Source of the DNA: Nitrososphaerota archaeon
GTDB lineage: Archaea; Thermoproteota; Nitrososphaeria; Nitrososphaerales; JAHFOH01
Reading direction: 5' to 3'
Length of the DNA: 5,762 nt
NCBI GenBank assembly: GCA_023266955.1
Contig: JAHFOH010000010.1
Location: forward strand, 1-5,762
Shown: piece by piece, positions 1-4,314 of the stretch
Layout: each line of letters opens with the position of its first letter
Position numbering within the stretch: position 1 is the stretch's first letter
Translations under genes and position numbers: made by a program
Notes under the pieces: model-generated
The model's database searches: none
What the model was told of the DNA's origin: nothing
Seen by the model: the letters and a program-made list of their open reading frames with translations, nothing else

Positions 1-1060
1 TGCCCACAACCACTGGATAGTCAAGGAGAGCCGCTAGAACGGGGTGCACCCCAACGGCAGATAAGCCAGTGTTGAATGAACGTCCGTATCTGAGACGAAA
101 ACCGCCCACCCTGTCAGGGAAGGAGAGAACAGGCCTGCCGGAAATTACCTCCTCAAAGTGAGAGGCCTCGAGTCTCGTCTCTTCAGAGGATTGTTGTCTT
201 CCACTCCCTAGCTCGGACAACCACTCCCATCCGCTGATTCCAAGGTCCTCCACGAGCTTCAGAAGCTTCCTGGAGCGTCCGATCACACCATCATTCACAA
301 CCCTCAGAGCGCCGCCTCTAACCCGATCCGTCTGTATTCTCCTCAGCCCCCGATGTACCACAACTTCCACAGGATCAGTTTCAACACCATCAACCTCAAC
401 AGGCAGGTGAAGGATTGTATGTTGAACGTCCTCGTCGGAAACTTTGTATTGGAAGTTGCCGACATCCCTCTCGTAGACTCTTAACTCCTCCATGAATCTC
501 CCTACCTCATCCTCCCTAGGTCGATATTTTTCCAGTCCAAGGGAGCGTCTAATGTGATCAGCTATGATGAGAGTGAATGCCGCTTCCGTCCCTCCTGCCG
601 AGCGAATAGGACCCGCAAAGTAGACTGCTGTGTATCTTGTACCATCATCGTTGTTCTTCACTTTGACCGAGGATATCCCTTGGAGAGGCGCAACTGTGAC
701 GCCTTCAGTCACAACAGCCAAGCCAACTCTCACACCCGCATCAATGGCCTTCTCCTTGTCAAAGAAGCCAAACTTACCCAAAGCCACTTCCTCAGCCAGT
801 ACCAGAGCTGCCAGCTCGGTCCTGTGGGTAGCTAGTAACTCTCTTAATCTCTCAGCCACAGGAAGACCTAGGAGAAGCTGAACTCGATCAGCGAGATCAA
901 AAGCTACTTCACACTCAACCTGTAACGAGGGATCTAAGCCCTTTTCTCTAGCATCCACCGCGATTTGACGGGCTCTTGAGAGGTTAGCGAGAAGACCTCT
1001 ATTGTATGCAAGATACTTTTCTGGGAAAGGTGCTAACTTTTCAACGTCGACTGTTGGCAT
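1..1060 (-). CDS. polC: DNA polymerase D large subunit (DP2), N-terminal part, runs off the left edge
   Basis: This is the catalytic subunit of the archaeal family-D replicative DNA polymerase, which works with DP1 as a heterodimer. I translated the minus strand by hand: 353 codons are open from the ATG to position 1, with no stop. Family motifs are clear: GPIRSAGGTEAA at residues 150-161, an RGGALRVVNDG segment at 248-258, and GRPVLSFP...GGFRLRYGRS.NTG at 308-332. The polymerase active-site residues and zinc fingers lie further on, outside the window. Full-length DP2 is usually 1,100 residues or more, so about a third is seen. I chose the ATG at 1060 because a GGAG lies six bases upstream (1067-1070). 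An in-frame ATG at 1072 and a GTG at 1075 are alternatives, with an in-frame TGA just beyond. Whether inteins, common in DP2, are present cannot be seen. The gene follows elf1 and the lipid synthase gene on the same strand but has its own promoter. Confidence 0.95.
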   Translation of the reverse strand, partial: MPTVDVEKLAPFPEKYLAYNRGLLANLSRARQIAVDAREKGLDPSLQVECEVAFDLADRVQLLLGLPVAERLRELLATHRTELAALVLAEEVALGKFGFFDKEKAIDAGVRVGLAVVTEGVTVAPLQGISSVKVKNNDDGTRYTAVYFAGPIRSAGGTEAAFTLIIADHIRRSLGLEKYRPREDEVGRFMEELRVYERDVGNFQYKVSDEDVQHTILHLPVEVDGVETDPVEVVVHRGLRRIQTDRVRGGALRVVNDGVIGRSRKLLKLVEDLGISGWEWLSELGSGRQQSSEETRLEASHFEEVISGRPVLSFPDRVGGFRLRYGRSFNTGLSAVGVHPVLAALLDYPVVVG

Positions 1061-1078
1061 TTTGGTCTCCATCACGCT

Positions 1079-1100
1079 AATGTCACATGAATATCACATG
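1079..1100 (-). repeat. Tandem 11-base direct repeat in the DP2 promoter
   Basis: Two directly adjacent copies read, on the minus strand, CATGTGATATT (1100-1090) and CATGTGACATT (1089-1079), with one mismatch. They lie between the TATA-like box at 1103-1108 and the start of DP2, covering the expected transcription start. The spacing is one helical turn, so a regulator could bind both copies on the same DNA face. That role is inference; the repeat itself is seen directly. Confidence 0.5.
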
Positions 1101-1102
1101 TA

Positions 1103-1110
1103 CTATAAGT
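1103..1110 (-). promoter_or_regulatory. TATA-like box for DP2
   Basis: The minus strand reads ACTTATAG here. An archaeal TATA box places the start of transcription about 25 bases downstream, near 1080, leaving a leader of about 20 bases that contains the GGAG before the ATG at 1060. This supports independent transcription of DP2 rather than only read-through from the lipid synthase gene. Confidence 0.45.
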
Positions 1111-1169
1111 TAGTAAAGTGTAATAGGACAAAGTAAACGTCTTCTGCGAGCATGCGCGAGGGTACCATC

Positions 1170-1919
1170 TTATTCCTTCTGCACGGCGCGAACTATCCTC
1201 CTTAAGGTAGCCTCAAAGCTCTTTTCCTCAAGTAAGGTCCCTAGGACGAGTGCGTCAGCACCGGCCTTCGCGATCTTTGAGGCGGCCACCGCATCTCTAA
1301 TGCCTCCTCCCACCACCAGAATACCGTCGAAGGCCCGCTTGACCTCGGATACCATTGACGCAGACACGTGTGGTGTCACGCCTGAACCTCCTTCTAGGTA
1401 AACAAAACGCATTCCGAAGTATTGTGCCGCAAGGGCGTACATCGCCGCAAGCCTAGGCTTGCTTGCAGGTATGCCTCTTGCCCTCCCGACAAATCCTATT
1501 GCTCCTCCTTCACCTACGATAATATAACCTGTGGGAATAGCTTCAATTCCGTATTTTTTCACAGCTGGGGCTCCAAGAGCCTGAGCCTCCACAATGAAGT
1601 ACGGGTTGTCGGAGTTAAGAAGGGACATGAAAAGAATGGCGTCCGCATGAGGCGAGACCCCTGTGACATTACCAGGGAATAGTATCACAGGTGACGTCAC
1701 AACCTGCTTGATCCTTCTCACCATAGCATCGAGCTGAATCTGGTCAATGGCCGTAGAGCCGCCGATTAGTATTGCGCTGACTCCACACTCCTGAGAACGC
1801 TTAGCCACATCGGCAGCTGTCTTAGGGGTTGCCTCTTCTGAATCTACGAGTGCGAGGCAAATTGTTCCCTTCTTTCTTATTTCAGCTCTAAGGCGGGTCT
1901 CAACTGGGCCCAATCTCAT
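1170..1919 (-). CDS. Geranylgeranylglyceryl phosphate synthase (GGGP synthase)
   Basis: This cytoplasmic TIM-barrel prenyltransferase joins sn-glycerol-1-phosphate to geranylgeranyl diphosphate, the first committed step of archaeal ether-lipid synthesis. The 249 residues match the usual length. Family marks in order: LALVDSEEA with the expected magnesium-binding Asp26; GGST at 53-56; FPGNVTGVSPHADAILFMSLLNS at 81-103; the YLEGGSG motif at 174-180 with the conserved Glu176; VVGGGIR at 202-208 and GADALVLGT at 220-228, both glycerol-phosphate-binding loops. The pattern resembles the group II enzymes. Bacterial PcrB relatives are shorter and use heptaprenyl diphosphate, so the archaeal assignment is favoured by length and context. 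The ATG start overlaps the elf1 stop as ATGA, and AAGGT lies about seven bases upstream inside elf1, so translational coupling is likely. No obvious terminator follows. Confidence 0.95.
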   Translation of the reverse strand: MRLGPVETRLRAEIRKKGTICLALVDSEEATPKTAADVAKRSQECGVSAILIGGSTAIDQIQLDAMVRRIKQVVTSPVILFPGNVTGVSPHADAILFMSLLNSDNPYFIVEAQALGAPAVKKYGIEAIPTGYIIVGEGGAIGFVGRARGIPASKPRLAAMYALAAQYFGMRFVYLEGGSGVTPHVSASMVSEVKRAFDGILVVGGGIRDAVAASKIAKAGADALVLGTLLEEKSFEATLRRIVRAVQKE

Positions 1920-2152
1920 GCGCCGACCTTACCGGCCATGAACATGTCTACGAATTCATTGTATAGGTCTATGTTCTCCTTCTTTGGAGGTGGTGAATAG
2001 CTATACTTGAGCCCGCAGCTACCACAGGCTACTGTATCCGAGTCTCCTGTCCGAGACACCCTCACCGCTATAACACCGCATCTCGGGCAGCTGAAGACTT
2101 TCGGCAAAGTCCTCTTGACTATGCGTATTACTCTTCTTCTCCTTCTTCCCAA
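1916..2152 (-). CDS. Elf1-like transcription elongation factor (zinc-ribbon protein)
   Basis: This 78-residue protein has the layout of eukaryotic and archaeal Elf1, which associates with elongating RNA polymerase. A basic N-terminus (GRRRRR at 2-7) is followed by a four-cysteine zinc ribbon, CPRC at 22-25 and CGSC at 43-46, then the acidic and aromatic tail DLYNEFVDMF at 62-71 typical of the family. The start is a TTG at 2150-2152. It fits because the conserved N-terminus begins here; the nearby ATG at about 2163 is out of frame and soon hits a stop, and an in-frame TGA lies about 45 bases upstream. The gene overlaps the lipid synthase start by four bases. A TATA-like TTTATC at about 2184-2189 gives a short leader. 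The family assignment is firm; a role in this organism is by homology only. Confidence 0.88.
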   Translation of the reverse strand: MGRRRRRVIRIVKRTLPKVFSCPRCGVIAVRVSRTGDSDTVACGSCGLKYSYSPPPKKENIDLYNEFVDMFMAGKVGA

Positions 2153-2182
2153 TTCGCAACCATCAGACAGTCGAAGTATCCG

Positions 2183-2190
2183 AGATAAAC
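2183..2190 (-). promoter_or_regulatory. Possible TATA-like box for elf1
   Basis: The minus strand reads GGTTTATC, about 33 bases upstream of the TTG start. Transcription would begin near 2160, leaving a very short leader without a clear ribosome binding site, a common arrangement in archaea. Confidence 0.3.
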
Positions 2191-2240
2191 CTTCTCAACC
2201 CAGATGTTTTACAATCGGACAATCACGACTGGTCTTGATT

Positions 2241-2251
2241 GCTAAATTTTA
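2241..2251 (+). promoter_or_regulatory. TATA-like box for the plus-strand gene pair
   Basis: GCTAAATTTTA is the most AT-rich element between the divergent genes. The expected start of transcription is near 2272, leaving a leader of about 28 bases with GAGG at 2292-2295 five bases before the ATG at 2301. The box is nearly symmetrical (CTAAATTTTAG), so it could also serve the opposite strand. Confidence 0.4.
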
Positions 2252-2300
2252 GGTTTGGGCCGGGTTTACGTTCTGATTTTTCGGTGCAGTAGAGGCGGAA

Positions 2301-2747
2301 ATGTTATACGAAATCGTATTACACGGCCAAGTCGTGATAGAAGCCATCATCGACAAGGACCCAGTAGCGAAGTTCCTGAGCGAGAAGTCCCTCCTGACCC
2401 AAGCTCAACTCGATAGCATTCTGATACACCGCTTCGCCACTACGCGTGGTCTGAAAATGAAGGAAATGGCTTCCATGAGAGATGTTGGACGAGTCAGCAA
2501 GGGTTCGTTCCTCCGAACCTTGAGGCAGGGTGAGAAGAATATAGCCGCGTGCATCCATACGATAATCCTCGGCATTTACCTAGATGTTATTCAGCCTGAG
2601 ACAGCGTCTGCCTTGGTTAACATCTCAGAAATGGTCTCACGTCTCAAAGGGGTTTCTGTCGCTGACGAGGAAGTGTCAATGATCTTGAAGTCGCTGCAAG
2701 AATTAGCGAAAAGCATGACGAAACCCGTCGGCAGGGAAAACTTATAA
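2301..2747 (+). CDS. Unrecognised small, mostly helical protein, possibly DNA-binding
   Basis: The gene encodes 148 residues with no enzyme motif, signal peptide, membrane segment or cysteine pair that I recognise. The composition predicts helices almost throughout. A central basic block, VSKGSFLRTLRQGEKNI at about residues 65-81, is followed by a hydrophobic stretch, IHTIILGIYLDVI (87-99), and looks like a helix-turn-helix with a following helix. I have a weak memory of similar thaumarchaeal hypothetical proteins with a KGSF.RTL.QG.NNI block, so it may be conserved in the lineage. The start is ATG with GAGG five bases upstream. It lies 12 bases before a membrane-anchored winged-helix gene and probably shares its transcript, which hints at a joint role. 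The function is unknown. Confidence 0.75.
   Translation: MLYEIVLHGQVVIEAIIDKDPVAKFLSEKSLLTQAQLDSILIHRFATTRGLKMKEMASMRDVGRVSKGSFLRTLRQGEKNIAACIHTIILGIYLDVIQPETASALVNISEMVSRLKGVSVADEEVSMILKSLQELAKSMTKPVGRENL
2742..2747 (+). promoter_or_regulatory. Possible TATA-like box overlapping the stop codon of the upstream gene
   Basis: TTATAA lies at the stop codon of the preceding gene, about 25 bases before the second in-frame ATG (2769) of the next gene. That is the spacing expected for a leaderless transcript starting at 2769. Chance is possible because the sequence coincides with a TAA stop. Confidence 0.25.
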
Positions 2748-2748
2748 C

Positions 2749-2769
2749 TGTGACGTCAAATGCGTCACA
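2749..2769. repeat. 7-base inverted repeat spanning a start codon
   Basis: TGTGACG (2749-2755) and CGTCACA (2763-2769) are perfect inverted copies separated by seven bases that contain the ATG at 2760. The left arm runs into a TGACGTCA palindrome (2751-2758). In DNA this could be an operator; in RNA it would form a hairpin with the start codon in its loop. Confidence 0.45.
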
Positions 2770-3386
2770 TGCATCTCACGTTGTCCTTTGATGGGCTGGC
2801 GATCCTCACCCTTGGGATAGCGTTATCGGCACTGTCGCTAACAATGATGATCCACTATCTTCCCAAACTCAGGAAGGTAGCTGCGGAACAGAGGCAGGCA
2901 GGTGAGATAGTAGGCATGATAGTTTCTGAGTTGAGACAGAGGTTAGCACAGCAGGACCAGCGCATAATGGATCATGAAGTGAGGCTGGACGTAGTGCAGC
3001 TCAGGCTACCAAAGCCTTCGGAACAGAACGAAGCAGGTCCTCAGGCTAGGCGAGCCGAGACAAGCGAGATTGTACAGGAGATACGTAGTATTATGTCCAA
3101 AGCAGCACCTGTCAGCTCTGGTGCTGTGATGCAACGTGATGTATCTTCAATGGGGGTGCCGCTCGGAGCTGATTCAGTGTTGAGCGGAAGCCGCAGGCGT
3201 ATCATAGAGTTTCTCGACGAGGGCCCGAAAAGGCCAAGAGAGGTTCAGGCCGCTATAGGGAGGTCAAGGGAGCATACAGCTAGACTCCTCAATGAGTTGT
3301 TTCAGCAGGGCTATGTCGTGAGAGATGATATGAAGCGGCCCTTTGTGTATCAGCTTTCGCCAAAGGGGCAGAAACTGTTACGTTAG
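2760..3386 (+). CDS. Membrane-anchored winged-helix protein (MarR-like DNA-binding domain)
   Basis: The 208 residues split into four parts. A hydrophobic segment at about 10-34 (LAILTLGIALSALSL core), followed by KLRK, predicts one membrane span with the rest in the cytoplasm. Residues 38-85 are charged and Gln-rich and look like a coiled coil. A low-complexity linker follows to about 136. A winged helix fills about 137-208, with GPKRPREVQAAIGRSREHTARLLNELFQQGYVVRD containing the recognition helix. The SREHTARLL pattern resembles winged-helix proteins I recall from Thaumarchaeota. The protein could tie DNA or a transcription site to the membrane; that is inference. The start is ATG 2760 or ATG 2769, and the ribosome binding site is weak (GTGA). 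It follows the preceding gene by 12 bases and ends in a 4-base tail-to-tail overlap with the minus-strand gene. Confidence 0.85.
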   Translation: MRHMHLTLSFDGLAILTLGIALSALSLTMMIHYLPKLRKVAAEQRQAGEIVGMIVSELRQRLAQQDQRIMDHEVRLDVVQLRLPKPSEQNEAGPQARRAETSEIVQEIRSIMSKAAPVSSGAVMQRDVSSMGVPLGADSVLSGSRRRIIEFLDEGPKRPREVQAAIGRSREHTARLLNELFQQGYVVRDDMKRPFVYQLSPKGQKLLR

Positions 3387-3778
3387 CGGCCCACCGGGAG
3401 CCTTATTCTCCGATATGCCCAGCCAGAGTTGCCGACTTCGCGGCTTAACAAGCCTCTCTCCGCGAGCCTGGCCAAGTAAGTTGAGACGGTGCTGAGCCTT
3501 ATCGGAATACCGTATTCGTCTTCGTATGTTTCTAGAAGGTCGCCGGAGCCGAAGCTACCTAGGTAGAACTTGTGGTCTATGAGTTGGAAGAGCTTTGCGA
3601 AAGTGTTTCCTCCGGGCATCTTGACAGGTTCCTCGCCCTTCTCCTCGGCCGCCCCAAGTGAATCCACCATGTCCATCAACTTCAGAACCTTGTCCTTGGT
3701 GAGTCGGCCTTCGATAGTGACGGACACCCTGCCGCCGCTTCCATCTTCAAGCTGTACCCTGAGGCGCCGTCTGCCCAA
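3383..3778 (-). CDS. Small winged-helix protein of archaeal type
   Basis: This protein has 131 residues in two parts. Residues 3-38 look like two beta strands and a helix (RRLRVQLED, RVSVTIEG, TKDKVLKLMDMVDSL). An acidic linker leads to a winged helix at about 59-126, in which the TVSTYLARLAERGLL stretch (97-111) is the likely recognition helix and SGWAYRRIRL (118-127) the wing. I recall proteins of this layout in Thaumarchaeota, but no function or DNA target. The only usual start codon in frame is TTG at 3776-3778, because an in-frame TAA lies about 40 bases upstream. The TATA-like box at 3804-3811 would start transcription almost at the TTG, so the message is probably leaderless. Its promoter faces the candidate origin, which begins about 115 bases away. 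It could regulate initiator or polymerase genes; that is inference. Confidence 0.8.
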   Translation of the reverse strand: MGRRRLRVQLEDGSGGRVSVTIEGRLTKDKVLKLMDMVDSLGAAEEKGEEPVKMPGGNTFAKLFQLIDHKFYLGSFGSGDLLETYEDEYGIPIRLSTVSTYLARLAERGLLSREVGNSGWAYRRIRLPVGR

Positions 3779-3803
3779 TGGACGCGAAGCCCACTCAGAT
3801 CCG

Positions 3804-3811
3804 CTAATAAG
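3804..3811 (-). promoter_or_regulatory. TATA-like box for the small winged-helix gene
   Basis: The minus strand reads CTTATTAG, centred about 28 bases upstream of the TTG start, which suggests a leaderless or nearly leaderless message. The box is enclosed by short inverted arms (CGCT and AGCG), so a protein that binds there could control it. Confidence 0.35.
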
Positions 3812-3891
3812 CGTTTACTCAGTGAAGATGTAGACTTAGTGAACGTGGTGAACCCACGGCTTCGATGAATTTAACCAGAGAATTGTGTTCA

Positions 3892-3906
3892 CGTCCAGTG
3901 GAAAAC
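3892..3906 (+). promoter_or_regulatory. Core-only ORB-like site (mini-ORB)
   Basis: CGTCCAGTGGAAAAC carries the TCCAGTGGAAA core typical of archaeal mini-ORBs. The G-rich string that should follow is replaced by ATGTATG, so binding is expected to be weaker than at the full boxes. Confidence 0.55.
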
Positions 3907-3932
3907 ATGTATGTTGTTTTCAGCTCATTAGA

Positions 3933-3956
3933 GTTCCAATGGAAATGCAGGGGTGG
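3933..3956 (+). promoter_or_regulatory. Origin recognition box, plus orientation
   Basis: The site reads GTTCCAATGGAAAT, then GCA and the G-string GGGGTGG. It fits the classical ORB layout: a short imperfect dyad recognised by the Cdc6 winged helix, then a G-rich string contacted by the AAA+ domain. It aligns without gaps with the box at 4057-4086, 17 of the first 23 positions being identical. Confidence 0.75.
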
Positions 3957-4056
3957 ATCCCCGCTTGCTTGGTCACGTCTGCCCAGAATTTGCCTAATCT
4001 GTGGGAGTTGTCCCCGAAGTTGAGTCGTCCGTACGACATGTTCACACAGGTCCACT

Positions 4057-4086
4057 GGCGCCACACCCGTCGTTTTCCAGTGCAAC
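4057..4086 (-). promoter_or_regulatory. Origin recognition box, minus orientation
   Basis: On the minus strand the core GTTGCACTGGAAAACGAC is followed by GGGTGTGGCGCC. The last 11 bases of the G-string (GGGTGTGGCGC) recur exactly in the box at 4236-4265 in opposite orientation. About 21 of 30 positions agree between the two boxes, which supports a common origin and function. Confidence 0.75.
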
Positions 4087-4140
4087 AAGAAGCGTCGCGA
4101 GTGGTGAGACATGGGCTCCTTCACAGTTGCTTCACTAGCC

Positions 4141-4228
4141 ATCTAAGGCATTTGACAGTAATGGAGTTATCGTGTGAAACTGAATCAAGTTCGGTCTATT
4201 GTATTACATTACATCATCACCATCAAGA
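4141..4228. other. Candidate AT-rich DNA unwinding element
   Basis: This is the most AT-rich run of the intergenic region, roughly 60% A+T by eye. It includes a run of short steps, ATTAC twice and then ATC-type triplets, at about 4203-4225. It lies between an inverted and a forward ORB whose G-strings point away from it. Flanking ORBs of opposite orientation are typical around archaeal unwinding regions. It may also contain cdc6 promoter sequence. Confidence 0.4.
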
Positions 4229-4235
4229 TGGACGG

Positions 4236-4265
4236 TCTCCAGCGGAAGAGGAGGGGTGTGGCGCA
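4236..4265 (+). promoter_or_regulatory. Origin recognition box next to the cdc6 promoter
   Basis: The core TCTCCAGCGGAAGAG is followed by GAGGGGTGTGGCGC. It ends about 50 bases before the cdc6 start codon and abuts a weak TATA-like CATATCC at 4264-4270. Besides serving the origin, it is placed so that bound Cdc6 could repress its own gene; that is inference. Confidence 0.7.
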
Positions 4266-4296
4266 TATCCAACCTGTATCAGAGCACTGGTACACC

Positions 4297-4305
4297 GGAG
4301 TGATC
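4297..4305 (+). promoter_or_regulatory. Ribosome binding site that decides the cdc6 start
   Basis: GGAGTGATC matches the complement of the archaeal 16S rRNA 3' end (GGAGGTGATC) except for one missing G. It lies nine bases before the TTG at 4315. As an in-frame TGA occupies 4309-4311, this site supports TTG as the true start. Confidence 0.6.
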
Positions 4306-4314
4306 TTCTGAGAA

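Larger units (their letters stand above)
3892..4265. other. oriC: Candidate chromosomal replication origin (oriC) with ORB elements
   Basis: The 535 bases between the winged-helix gene and cdc6 contain no convincing gene. They hold three sequences that align gap-free as archaeal origin recognition boxes (3933-3956 plus; 4057-4086 minus; 4236-4265 plus) and one core-only site (3892-3906). Known archaeal origins typically lie beside orc1/cdc6 and combine ORBs in opposite orientations with an AT-rich unwinding region. Here the most AT-rich part, about 4141-4228, lies between the inverted and the last ORB. The arrangement is seen directly; the origin function follows from the known role of ORBs and the neighbouring initiator gene. 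Confidence 0.8.

Noticed and set aside
554..881. Two overlapping plus-strand open frames of 93 and 83 codons.
   Set aside because: They lie antisense to the clearly recognisable DP2 frame, overlap each other and show no family features.
1145..1169. Imperfect hairpin (GCGAG repeats, GCATGC, GGTACC) after the lipid synthase gene as a terminator.
   Set aside because: The stem is short and interrupted and there is no T-run on the minus strand, so an archaeal terminator cannot be supported.
1691..1700. A GTGACGTCAC palindrome resembling the TGACGTCA at 2751-2758.
   Set aside because: It lies within the GGGP synthase coding sequence, and a shared 9-mer in a window this size is expected by chance.
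4048..4062. A second core-like dyad (GGTCCACTGGCGCC) next to the inverted ORB.
   Set aside because: It shares CCACTGG but has neither the A-tract nor a G-string of its own; it partly overlaps the tail of the ORB at 4057-4086.
3819..4142. A 107-codon minus-strand open frame in the origin region.
   Set aside because: It overlaps the ORBs and the other open frame, and the product has no recognisable feature; it looks like chance in non-coding DNA.
4281..4302. A possible further ORB (GCACTGGTACACCGGAGTG).
   Set aside because: It matches the CACTGG part of the core but lacks GGAAA and a G-string at the right distance; it is better explained as cdc6 leader with the ribosome binding site.
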